In this document: in pieces, positions 54,027 to 61,059 of the stretch
Position numbering within the stretch: position 1 is the stretch's first letter
Layout: the number at the start of each line of letters is the position of its first letter
The notes under the pieces: generated by a model
Databases searched by the model: none
The model's input: only the letters and a program-made list of their open reading frames with translations
Told to the model about the DNA's origin: nothing
Source of the DNA: Frondihabitans sp. Leaf304
GTDB lineage: Bacteria; Actinomycetota; Actinomycetes; Actinomycetales; Microbacteriaceae
DNA length: 64,000 nucleotides
Reading direction: 5' to 3'
Assembly: GCF_001423105.1 (NCBI RefSeq)
Contig: NZ_LMNV01000002.1
Location: 897,363-961,362, forward strand
Translations under genes and position numbers: made by a program

Positions 54027-54638
54027 ATGCAGGAGGCGAACATCACTGAGCGCGGCCGGGCCACTCGGCAACGCATCATCGAGGCGACAGGGCGCGAGAT
54101 CCTCGCGTCCGGCATCGGCGGAACGACCCTCGACACCGTTCGAGCAGCGACGCTCACCAGCAAAAGCCAGCTGTTCCACTATTTCCCCGGCGGCAAGGCC
54201 GAGCTGGTGCGCGAGGTCGCCGTCTGGGAGGGCGGCGAACTCTTCGCGGCACAGAAGCCGCACATCGACGATCTCTCGAGCTGGGAGTCGTGGCACGCCT
54301 GGCGTGACGCCCTCGTCGACTACTACATCGGGCTCGGACGCTGGGCCTGCCCGATCGGTTCGATGGCGACGCAGGCCGCCATGACGGATCCTGAGCTGGC
54401 TCGAATCATCACCGAGAGCATGACGACCTGGAGGCTGCTGCTGGCGTCGGGGGTCACGAAAATGCAAGACGCCGGCTGGGTTGATATCGCTGCCGACCCT
54501 CAGCGAATCGCGGTGGCCATTCTCGCGGCGCTCCAGGGTGGGCTCGTGTTGAGTCAGCCCGAGAAAGCGTCATGGCCACTGGAAGCTGCGATCGACTCCG
54601 CCTTGGACGTGCTGCACAAGGTCGGCAACGAGGGCTGA
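54027..54638 (+). CDS. TetR/AcrR-family transcriptional regulator
   Basis: 203 residues. The helix-turn-helix spans about 10-55 (IIEATGREILASGIGGTTLD then LTSKSQLFHYFPGGKAELV). The C-terminal ligand domain is of the TetR_C type seen beside SDR and oxidoreductase genes (WACPIGSMATQAAM). It diverges from an SDR gene with duplicated operators between, so it probably represses both in the absence of an unknown ligand. Confidence 0.92.
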   Translation: MQEANITERGRATRQRIIEATGREILASGIGGTTLDTVRAATLTSKSQLFHYFPGGKAELVREVAVWEGGELFAAQKPHIDDLSSWESWHAWRDALVDYYIGLGRWACPIGSMATQAAMTDPELARIITESMTTWRLLLASGVTKMQDAGWVDIAADPQRIAVAILAALQGGLVLSQPEKASWPLEAAIDSALDVLHKVGNEG

Positions 54639-54643
54639 TTCGG

Positions 54644-55066
54644 TCACTGACCGGCGCTGACGATGAACGAGCCGGAGGGGCTCGCACAGCTTCCATTGTC
54701 GTTGCAGAGCGAGTAATCCCAGCCCGCGATCTCGGCATATGCCTCTCCTGCCGGGAACGAGGCGGGAACGGTCATCTTCACCGAGAACCCGTCGACGAGC
54801 TGAGCATCTGAGGTCGACGTCACCGCAAGCTCGGGTTTGTCAATAGGGCTGGCAGCGACGCTCCAACCACCTCGGGGCCGGGGACGATCGCAGCCCTCGT
54901 CGATCACCACGGTGATCGAGTCTCCGGGTGAGACTGCCCTCGGTGTCACATCAACGAGAGGGACGCATGCCGCCGGATCATCCTCCGCTGATGCACAGCC
55001 ACTCAGCGCAGACAACGCGATCAATACTGCCGAGAGCGGAAGCAGAATGAGCGGACGGTGTCGCAT
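54644..55066 (-). CDS. Putative lipoprotein of unknown function
   Basis: 140 residues; the signal peptide ends at LSGC (cysteine near 24). The mature part is a single beta-sandwich-like domain with VSPGDSITVVIDEGCDRPRP and CNDNGSCASPSGSF; the four remaining cysteines could form disulphides. I do not recognise the family. It ends six bases from the convergent TetR gene. Confidence 0.65.
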   Translation of the reverse strand: MRHRPLILLPLSAVLIALSALSGCASAEDDPAACVPLVDVTPRAVSPGDSITVVIDEGCDRPRPRGGWSVAASPIDKPELAVTSTSDAQLVDGFSVKMTVPASFPAGEAYAEIAGWDYSLCNDNGSCASPSGSFIVSAGQ

Positions 55067-55147
55067 AGAGCCGAGTCTTACTCACCGTGCGTCGTGGGAC
55101 GAGGGCCAGACGTATCCATCCGGTCTCGGTTTGGAGCTGCTCCGGCC

Positions 55148-55360
55148 TCAGGCGCGACCACTCGGCGCACGACGGAGTCCGAGCCACACGAGAATGAGGC
55201 CGACCACGACCATCACGGCGCCAACGTAGAGCCACGTCCGGTCGCCCGTCATCGTGCTCCCCGGAATCAGGTTGAGACCCTGCCCCGCGAAGACCGCGCC
55301 GACGATTGCGATGACGAGTCCGGCTGCCACGAGGGCGATGCGCCCGGTTCTGCTCTGCAT
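55148..55360 (-). CDS. Small two-helix membrane protein
   Basis: 70 residues from ATG 55360; the sequence GQGLNLIPGSTMTGDRTWLYVG between the two helices occurs in a widespread actinobacterial family of unknown function (cut here to its recognisable middle, GSTMTGDRTW). TACGGT lies seven bases upstream of this ATG, which makes it a better start than the GTG nine bases before. Confidence 0.7.
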   Translation of the reverse strand: MQSRTGRIALVAAGLVIAIVGAVFAGQGLNLIPGSTMTGDRTWLYVGAVMVVVGLILVWLGLRRAPSGRA

Positions 55361-55414
55361 GATGCTCACCGTACGCGCCTGAAGCGCCGGCGCGGGCGTT
55401 CAGCGAGTGCGAGG

Positions 55415-55478
55415 TGACGCGAATTGGCCAACATCACAGCGCCGCGGCGCGCGAGGTCGGCCGATTCCCGCGACGTCG
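55415..55478. repeat. Intergenic palindrome, family 3 (copy a)
   Basis: Left arm GACGCGAATTGGCCAAC, right arm GGTCGGCCGATTCCCGCG plus CGCCGCGGCGCGCG in the centre. First of seven copies in 3.5 kb. Confidence 0.8.
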
Positions 55479-55498
55479 CCGGTTACGACGAGGTCGGC

Positions 55499-55867
55499 TC
55501 AAGCGCGATCGTGCAGCGTGATCTGGTATCCATCGGGGTCGGCGAAGGTGAAGGTGCGACCGAACGGACCGTCGATCGGCGCCGCGACGATCGTGTGCCC
55601 GTCGGCGACGAGCGCGTCGTGAATCGCCTGTACGTCGGTCGCGTGGAGCCAAATAGCCGCGCCGATGCCGGGCTGCTCAACCGACTCGAGGTCGGTACCG
55701 GCGACGATGTCGCGCAGCGCGAAGGCGATCGGCGCGGTCTCGAAGACGACCGCGTGAGGCGGACCTGCCTTAGAGCGGACGAGGCCGAGGTAGTTCTCGT
55801 AGAACGCCTGCGACGCATCGAGATCACGAACCTGGAGCGAGAGGAAGTCGGGGCCGGTGACGGGCAT
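55499..55867 (-). CDS. VOC-family (glyoxalase-like) protein
   Basis: 122 residues from ATG 55867, preceded by AAGGAG. Two beta-alpha-beta-beta-beta units, with DFLSLQVRDLDASQAFYENY at the start and FTFADPDGYQITLHD at the end carrying typical metal-side residues. It is a metal-dependent dioxygenase, glyoxalase or resistance protein by fold; the reaction is unknown. Divergent from a MarR gene with operators between, so it is probably controlled by it. Confidence 0.9.
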   Translation of the reverse strand: MPVTGPDFLSLQVRDLDASQAFYENYLGLVRSKAGPPHAVVFETAPIAFALRDIVAGTDLESVEQPGIGAAIWLHATDVQAIHDALVADGHTIVAAPIDGPFGRTFTFADPDGYQITLHDRA

Positions 55868-55885
55868 GTGGTTCTCCTTATGTCG

Positions 55886-55929
55886 TGTCAGCTTTCTGAC
55901 ACAGATCAACCTATGTCAAAATACTGACA
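55886..55929. promoter_or_regulatory. Duplicated MarR-type operator between VOC and MarR genes
   Basis: TGTCAGCTTTCTGACA (55886-55901) and TGTCAAAATACTGACA (55914-55929), both TGTCAR-N4-CTGACA, starts 28 bp apart. The second ends on the first base of the MarR start codon, consistent with autorepression. Confidence 0.88.
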
Positions 55930-56387
55930 TGAGTCAAGACGGAGACGCGATCGACCTCGACACCTCGCTCGGGTACCTGCTCAAAGAGGCCTCGAGCGCC
56001 CTCCGCGCCGCCATGGAGGAGGTGCTGCGCCCCCTCGGCATGACCATCACTCACTACTCGTGCCTCGAGCTCCTCGCGCAGCGGCCGGGCCTGTCGAACT
56101 CCGACCTCGCGCGAGGCGCATTCGTCACCCGCCAGTCGATGAACGTGCTGCTGCAGGCCCTCGAGCGCGACGGCTTCGTCACGCGACCAGCTCAGGCCCC
56201 GGTCGGCAAGACCCTGCCCACTCGGCTCACTCCCCGGGGTCGGCAGCACTTGTCGGCGGCGACGGCGGCCGTGCGTTCCGTGGAGGTGAGGATGCTCGCA
56301 GGCATGTCGGGCGATGAGCAGGCAAAGGCGTTCAGGATCCTGCGCTCCATGATCAGCTCCCTCCGCGACGGCAACCCAGCCGCGTAG
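55929..56387 (+). CDS. MarR-family transcriptional regulator
   Basis: 152 residues from ATG 55929; a longer frame upstream would run through the operator. The winged helix is visible as LSNSDLARGAFVTRQSMNVL followed by ALERDGFVTRP and the wing KTLPTRLTPRG. It is divergent from the VOC gene and has two matching palindromes in front. Confidence 0.93.
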   Translation: MSQDGDAIDLDTSLGYLLKEASSALRAAMEEVLRPLGMTITHYSCLELLAQRPGLSNSDLARGAFVTRQSMNVLLQALERDGFVTRPAQAPVGKTLPTRLTPRGRQHLSAATAAVRSVEVRMLAGMSGDEQAKAFRILRSMISSLRDGNPAA

Positions 56388-56426
56388 GTGGGCGAGACGC
56401 CGCTCCGGGTGGCGTGGCTCGCGACC

Positions 56427-56489
56427 TGACGCGAATCGGCCAACGTCACAGCGCCGCGGCGCGCGAGGTCGGCCGCTTCACGCGACGTC
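56427..56489. repeat. Intergenic palindrome, family 3 (copy b)
   Basis: GACGCGAATCGGCCAACGTC ... GAGGTCGGCCGCTTCACGCG with the central CGCCGCGGCGCGCG. Confidence 0.85.
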
Positions 56490-56510
56490 AGCGTCGGGGG
56501 GGGCAGGCCC

Positions 56511-56568
56511 GCGAGATGGCCTGATCTGCAGCCGCGGCGCCGGCGGGACGCAGACACGGCCATCTCGC
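56511..56568. repeat. Intergenic inverted repeat, unassigned family
   Basis: GCGAGATGGCC (56511-56521) and GGCCATCTCGC (56558-56568) pair perfectly; the inner CTGC/GCAG pair as well. It follows the family-3 copy b by about 20 bases. Confidence 0.75.
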
Positions 56569-56615
56569 GAGCACTCGCGACACGACACAGTACGAGGATC
56601 CGGCCCCACCACCCC

Positions 56616-56621
56616 TAGGCT
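56616..56621 (+). promoter_or_regulatory. Likely -10 box of the leaderless gene at 56629
   Basis: TAGGCT, seven bases, ATG. Confidence 0.45.
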
Positions 56622-56628
56622 CTCGACC

Positions 56629-56844
56629 ATGGCCAAAACCGCAACCCGCACCGCCGACACGACCATGATCCTGTTTGGAATCGGTGTGCCACTCGGCGTC
56701 CTCGGCCTCGTCCTCGTCGTCTGGACGGCCAACGACGGCGGTGCGGTCGTCGAGTCGATCCTGGGTGGCTCGGGCTTGATTGCGGGCGCGATCCTGATCT
56801 CTGCGTCGGCCATCGTCGGCGCCATCGGCCGCAGCCGCCAGTGA
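56629..56844 (+). CDS. Small two-helix membrane protein
   Basis: 71 residues, helices about 12-33 and 42-66, with a short N-terminal basic/Thr-rich tail. The next gene starts inside its stop region (GTGA at 56841), so both are cotranslated. Family not recognised. Confidence 0.65.
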   Translation: MAKTATRTADTTMILFGIGVPLGVLGLVLVVWTANDGGAVVESILGGSGLIAGAILISASAIVGAIGRSRQ

Positions 56845-57773
56845 CGTGGGAGGCGTCGGCAGAGGTGAGTGCGGCTCCGACCGAGCCGCGCGCCATCCGC
56901 TCCCCCGTCGCGACACTCGCTTTCCGCGGTGCCCTCGTCGGCGCCCTGAGCGCGTACGGCGTCCCGATGCTGTTCGCCGAAGGGCTGGTCGTAGCGACGA
57001 TCGTGACGAACGATGGAGTCGCCGCCGCAGCGCAATGGACGCTTCTCTACGCGGGGTTCGGGGTCGTGGCGGCAGTCGTCTGGGGGCTGCTGGGGGCTGG
57101 TGCGGGGGCGGTTGCCGGATCCTCGTTTTCTGGTTTTTCGCGACGACTCCCACCCAAGTCGGCTCGTCTCGCCACGGGCGCTGTGGAGGGCGTGCTCGTG
57201 GGGATCTTTACGGGGGCCGGGATCGGCGTGTTCTACAGCCTCGACGTCGTGTCGATTCTGGTCGTCGGTGTCGCGTCCGGGCTCTTGGCGATGGGGACGG
57301 CGGCCTCGGCGCTGCGCACCCGTGATGCCGCGGTAGACGCAAGAGAACTGCACGACGTTGCTGCGCGCGTGACGGCCATCTGGCTCACCAACTGGCAGGT
57401 CGAGGAGGAGCCTGATGACGTCCACGTGGGCGACCACGTCGAATGGACTATCTCGGCATCCGACGATGAGTGGATGGACACTGTGTTCGACCGCGCTCCC
57501 ACCGTCGCAGGCCAGGTCGACAACTATCGCGACGACGACTCCGACACGAGCACTCTCGTCGGCACGGTGACGGCGTTGCGGGCGGTGATGCCCCTCTACG
57601 CGTATGCGAGAGAGGGCGAACCCAGGAGCGAGCGGTTCCCAGTGCGCGGGGCGACGGTGCTCACCGAGGTCGACTCGACCGCGCGGCGCGTCGGGCTGAT
57701 CCGGCCGAACGGCGTGATCGGGTATGTGGCGACGGTCACTCGGGTGCGCCTCGCGGCAGCGCAGTCGCACTAA
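56841..57773 (+). CDS. Multi-spanning membrane protein of unknown function with a soluble C-terminal domain
   Basis: 310 residues. About four helices in the first 170 residues with Gly-rich loops (GAGAGAVAGSSFSGFS), then a 140-residue soluble domain (about 170-310) containing WLTNWQVEEEPDDVHVGDHV and a repeat-like beta pattern. GTG start overlapping the stop of the preceding gene, with which it probably works. Family not recognised. Confidence 0.65.
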   Translation: MTWEASAEVSAAPTEPRAIRSPVATLAFRGALVGALSAYGVPMLFAEGLVVATIVTNDGVAAAAQWTLLYAGFGVVAAVVWGLLGAGAGAVAGSSFSGFSRRLPPKSARLATGAVEGVLVGIFTGAGIGVFYSLDVVSILVVGVASGLLAMGTAASALRTRDAAVDARELHDVAARVTAIWLTNWQVEEEPDDVHVGDHVEWTISASDDEWMDTVFDRAPTVAGQVDNYRDDDSDTSTLVGTVTALRAVMPLYAYAREGEPRSERFPVRGATVLTEVDSTARRVGLIRPNGVIGYVATVTRVRLAAAQSH

Positions 57774-57834
57774 GCGACGCGAATCGGCCAAAGTGACGCG
57801 GCGAGCCGTGCGCCGTTGGCCGATCCGCGTCGCT
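57773..57834. repeat. Intergenic palindrome, family 3 (copy c, second subtype)
   Basis: AGCGACGCGAATCGGCCAA ... TTGGCCGATCCGCGTCGCT, 17 of 19 arm positions pair; centre GTGACGCGGCGAGCCGTGCG. Confidence 0.9.
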
Positions 57835-57968
57835 TCCTCCGCCGACCCCGTCAGACCCCACCGCGAAAGACCCGGACTACATCGGTCATCGCCGACACGA
57901 AGCCGTTCGCGAGCCGCGAGAGATGGAAGCGCAGCTGCAAGGCCCGGGTAGTCATACGCCGATCCTAC

Positions 57969-58034
57969 GAGGTCGCGCGAATCGGCCGACGTTACAGCGC
58001 CGCGGCGCGCGAGGTCGGCCCATCCGCGCGAGGT
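57969..58034. repeat. Intergenic palindrome, family 3 (copy d)
   Basis: GGTCGCGCGAATCGGCCGAC ... GGTCGGCCCATCCGCGCGAG, centre CGCCGCGGCGCGCG. Confidence 0.9.
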
Positions 58035-58063
58035 TGCCGGCGCGGGCGCCCATAATGAGCGGC

Positions 58064-58285
58064 ATGCCCCAATGGTGGAATCGTATGACGGTCTGGCGTC
58101 GGATCCTTCTGTTTGTCTATATCGCATTGCTAATCGCGCTGGTCGGCTCGCTCGTCTTCCACTACTCGGCCGCCTGGTTTGGCATCGCTGGCTTCGTGCT
58201 CGCGATCGTCAACTTCGTGATGTTTCAGCGTGAGGCCACACGGAAAGCCCGCGATGGCAGCGACGGCGGACCACCTCTCGGCTGA
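58064..58285 (+). CDS. Small two-helix membrane protein
   Basis: 73 residues from ATG 58064 with a basic start (WWNRMTVWRR) and helices about 12-33 and 37-57. CATAAT seven bases upstream suggests a leaderless mRNA; an ATG three codons earlier falls inside that box. Family not recognised. Confidence 0.6.
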   Translation: MPQWWNRMTVWRRILLFVYIALLIALVGSLVFHYSAAWFGIAGFVLAIVNFVMFQREATRKARDGSDGGPPLG

Positions 58286-58332
58286 GGATCCGACCGGTCA
58301 CCTCGGCAGTTGACCTCACACGCCTGAGTGAT

Positions 58333-58394
58333 GCGACGCGAATCGGCGACAGCGACGCGGCGAGCCGTGCGCTAATGGCCGATCCGCGTCGCTT
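58333..58394. repeat. Intergenic palindrome, family 3 (copy e, second subtype)
   Basis: GCGACGCGAATCGGC ... GGCCGATCCGCGTCGC; centre GACGCGGCGAGCCGTGCG, as in copy c. Confidence 0.88.
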
Positions 58395-58409
58395 CGCCCG
58401 GCGATCGCG

Positions 58410-58479
58410 ACGAGGTCGCGCGAAACGGCCAACGTCACAGCGCCGCGGCGCGCGAGGTCGGCCGATCCTCGTCACGTCA
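58410..58479. repeat. Intergenic palindrome, family 3 (copy f)
   Basis: GAGGTCGCGCGAAACGGCCA ... GAGGTCGGCCGATCCTCGTC with centre CGCCGCGGCGCGCG, lying 15 bases after copy e. Confidence 0.85.
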
Positions 58480-58827
58480 GCTTTCGTCGAGACTCAACGG
58501 CAGCACCGGCCCCCGAAGCTGGCCCCAGCCGAAGGTGCTTTCCGAGATGAAATCCTGAAGGCCGTTGTAAAAGCGGCGTTCGAACTCCTCGACCGACTCT
58601 GGCGCGAAAAGATACTGCCCGCACGCTTCGCCGAGCACCGTGACCTCGAGCATGAGCTCGTTCTCGCCAATCGGTGTCTCGCCGCTGACGTCGGCACCCT
58701 CCCAGTCGACGATTCGGATTTTGACCGAGGCGCGTTCCGACGGCGTCAACAACGTCGCTATTGCGGGAAGCACCGCCGACGGCACGATCTCATCGAAGAA
58801 ACGCTGCACCGTCCACTGGCTCGTCAT
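58477..58827 (-). CDS. Protein of unknown function
   Basis: 116 residues, soluble, acidic, with FFDEIVPSAVLPAIATLL at the start and ESVEEFERRFYNGLQDFI in the second half. No motif I recognise. Leaderless start (TAAGAT, six bases, ATG). The family-3 copies f and g flank the gene on both sides, and copy f touches its stop codon. Confidence 0.65.
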   Translation of the reverse strand: MTSQWTVQRFFDEIVPSAVLPAIATLLTPSERASVKIRIVDWEGADVSGETPIGENELMLEVTVLGEACGQYLFAPESVEEFERRFYNGLQDFISESTFGWGQLRGPVLPLSLDES

Positions 58828-58833
58828 GAGCGG

Positions 58834-58839
58834 ATCTTA
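58834..58839 (-). promoter_or_regulatory. Likely -10 box of the leaderless gene starting at 58827
   Basis: TAAGAT on the minus strand, six bases before the ATG; it directly abuts palindrome copy g. Confidence 0.5.
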
Positions 58840-58908
58840 CGAGGTCGCGCGAATCGGCCAACGTCACAACGCCGCGGCGCGCGAGGTCGGCCGATCCGCG
58901 CGAGGTCA
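58840..58908. repeat. Intergenic palindrome, family 3 (copy g)
   Basis: GAGGTCGCGCGAATCGGCCA ... GGTCGGCCGATCCGCGCGAG, centre CGCCGCGGCGCGCG. It lies immediately upstream of the -10 box of the gene at 58827. Confidence 0.9.
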
Positions 58909-58975
58909 CGAACTCACGAGCGCAACGGTAGGCGAGGTCGCCAGCGGAACACTGCCGAGACGCAACCAGCGCGCC

Positions 58976-60073
58976 TCACCACGTATCGGGGGCAGCACCG
59001 CGCGGCACCGGCTCCGGCCGCGCAACCGTGCTCGTCAGCTCGACGACCCGCTTCTCGGCGCTCGACCGGACGATCGCGTCCATCGCCTCCAGCACGTGGA
59101 ACGCAAGTTCGCCCGAGGCCCGGTGCGGCCGACCCGTTTCGATGGCGCGGGCCATGTCGGCGAGCCCGTAGCCGCGTCCGGCGTCCTCGTAGCCGGCCGA
59201 CACCGGGACCGCCCGGAACGCGAGGTCGTCGACCGTCGAGACCTCGACCGCGTCTGAGAACCGGTTCGGGTCGGGAACGGCGATCGTGCCCTGCGTTCCG
59301 TACACCTCGAATAACGGCGATCTCGTCGCCCGCACTTCGAAGCTCACGGTGAGGGTCGTCGTCACCCCGCTCGTATGCTGCACGAGCGCACTGACGTGAG
59401 TGTCGACGTCGACGGGGATCGGCGTGCCGGCGAGCGGCCCCGTGGCGACCGTCCGCTCCCGACCGGAGCGGGTCGACGAACCGGTAACGCGTTCAATAGG
59501 CCCGAACAGCGTGATGAGAGCGGTCAGATAGTAGGGCGCCATGTCGAGCAGTGGGCCGCCACCCGACTGGTAGTAGAAGAGCGGCGCCGGATGCCACGCT
59601 TCGTGGCCGGGCGCCGACCAGTGCACCTGCGCCGCAACCGGCTCGCCGATCAGACCGGAATCGAGAACGTTGCGAGCGGTCTGCACGCCGGTGCCGAGCA
59701 CGGTGTCGGGTGCGCTGCCAACCCGCAAGCCCTTCGACGCAGCCAGCTCGAGCATGGGACGCGCCTCGTCGGGGGTAAGACCGAGCGGCTTCTCGGCAAA
59801 CACGTGTTTTCCGGCGGCGAGTGCCCGCATTCCGATCTCGACGTGCGTCTGCGGCAGCGTGAGGTTGATCACCGCGTCGATCTCGTCGTCGGCGAGGAGT
59901 TCGTCGACGCTCAGCGCCCGCACACCCTGCTCGTCGGCGACCCGCTGTGCCCGAGCCGCGTCGATGTCGGCCACGGCGATGAGCCGGAGCCCGGGCAGCC
60001 GGTGGAGGCTGTCGAGGTATTGCTCCGAGATGGTGCCGACTCCGATGATGCCGACCTTCAGCGCGCTGCCCAC
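58976..60073 (-). CDS. Gfo/Idh/MocA-family oxidoreductase
   Basis: 365 residues from GTG 60073, after GAGGG; the longer frame upstream is the shadow of the ThuA gene. Rossmann motif VGIIGVGTISEQYL, family motif FAEKPLGLT, and WHPAPLFYYQSGGGPLLDMAPYYL with the catalytic Asp region (written in parts: GGGPLLDMAPYYL). Probably an NAD(P)-dependent sugar dehydrogenase. It overlaps the ThuA-like gene by 16 bases, so the pair is cotranslated, like the pair at 34.8-36.8 kb but in the same ThuA-first order. Confidence 0.92.
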   Translation of the reverse strand: MGSALKVGIIGVGTISEQYLDSLHRLPGLRLIAVADIDAARAQRVADEQGVRALSVDELLADDEIDAVINLTLPQTHVEIGMRALAAGKHVFAEKPLGLTPDEARPMLELAASKGLRVGSAPDTVLGTGVQTARNVLDSGLIGEPVAAQVHWSAPGHEAWHPAPLFYYQSGGGPLLDMAPYYLTALITLFGPIERVTGSSTRSGRERTVATGPLAGTPIPVDVDTHVSALVQHTSGVTTTLTVSFEVRATRSPLFEVYGTQGTIAVPDPNRFSDAVEVSTVDDLAFRAVPVSAGYEDAGRGYGLADMARAIETGRPHRASGELAFHVLEAMDAIVRSSAEKRVVELTSTVARPEPVPRGAAPDTW

Positions 60074-60762
60074 AGGAGCCCTCTTTCGATGATGGAGCGA
60101 ATCGGATCCTGCTCGAGGATGTCGACCTGGTGCCCCGGGGTCGCGACGAAGACGCGACCCTCGCCCCACTGCCGCGTCCAGATGGCGGGGCTCGTGACCT
60201 CTCGGTGAAAAGGATCCCACGGGCGGACTTTCTGGGTCGTCGTCGCCAAGACGTCGTTGTAGTCGTCGTGGAGCACCCAGTACTGCTCGGTGGTGAGCTC
60301 GAAATCGCGGACGCCGGCCGTGATCGGATGGGTGGCGCCCACCTCGGTGATCGAGACGGTGTACGGAACGTAGTTGTCGGCGGGCGTGCCGGTGCGTTCG
60401 CCGGGAGCCTTACCCGGGTGGGTGGCGAACTGCCCGCCGACGAGGTGCAGGTAGTCGGAGTTGTTCCGGAACGAGTCGGCGATGCCGCCGTGCCAGCCGG
60501 CGAACCCTGCGCCGGCGACGACCGCTGACTGAAGGCCGCGGAACTCGTCGTCTGCAATGGTCGACATCGTCACCGATTGGACGATCAGGTCGACGGTCTG
60601 CAGGTAGTCCGTGTCGGCATAGACGGCGGTCGACTCCTCGACCCGCACCTCGTCGAAATGCTCGTGGAGGAACGGGAGGAAGAGGTTGGTGGCCTCGACC
60701 GGCTGGTGGCCGTCCCACCCGCCGCGCACCACCAGGGCCCGGCGCGAATCTCTCTCTGACAC
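60058..60762 (-). CDS. ThuA-like protein (trehalose-utilisation family)
   Basis: 234 residues from GTG 60762 with GAAAGG upstream. ALVVRGGWDGHQPVEATNLF, GFAGWHGGIADSFR, HPITAGVRDFELTTEQYW and WTRQWGEGRVFVATPGHQVD are typical ThuA motifs. The protein is only distantly similar to the ThuA at 34804 and so probably acts on another sugar. It is the first gene of a two-gene unit with a Gfo/Idh dehydrogenase. No transporter or regulator is linked. Confidence 0.88.
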   Translation of the reverse strand: MSERDSRRALVVRGGWDGHQPVEATNLFLPFLHEHFDEVRVEESTAVYADTDYLQTVDLIVQSVTMSTIADDEFRGLQSAVVAGAGFAGWHGGIADSFRNNSDYLHLVGGQFATHPGKAPGERTGTPADNYVPYTVSITEVGATHPITAGVRDFELTTEQYWVLHDDYNDVLATTTQKVRPWDPFHREVTSPAIWTRQWGEGRVFVATPGHQVDILEQDPIRSIIERGLLWAAR

Positions 60763-60905
60763 GGTGACGGCCTTTCTCGAGGGGAGGCGACGCTGACCCT
60801 CCCGCGTACTCACCCTGACACGGCGACGGAGACTCAGCGCGCAGCGACACTGGGGTTGCGCAACGCCTGCTGATCGCGCCAGTGCGACGAGATGCCCCCA
60901 CCCTT

Positions 60906-60990
60906 GCAAATTTGAAGGAGAAACGCGCCCGGCCGAACGCAGACATCACGATCGGCGGGGGTCGTCCTCGCGTTTCTCCTTCGAATTTGC
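60906..60990. repeat. Intergenic palindrome, family 1 (copy 4)
   Basis: Left arm GCAAATTTGAAGGAGAAAC, right arm GTTTCTCCTTCGAATTTGC, core CATCACGATCGGCGGGGG. Here it lies between divergent starts (ThuA-like and metallopeptidase genes), so a terminator role alone does not explain it. Confidence 0.95.
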
Positions 60991-61047
60991 AGAGCGCACA
61001 ACGCGCACGAGCCAGGCCCGCACCGGCCCCTCGCCGCGCCGGGCCAC

Positions 61048-61053
61048 TAACGT
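61048..61053 (+). promoter_or_regulatory. Likely -10 box of the leaderless metallopeptidase gene
   Basis: TAACGT, six bases, ATG 61060. Confidence 0.5.
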
Positions 61054-61059
61054 GCAGGC

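Noticed and set aside
55415-58908. The seven family-3 repeats as a CRISPR array
   Set aside because: Copies are palindromic, 55-70 bp long, irregularly spaced by genes and without cas genes.
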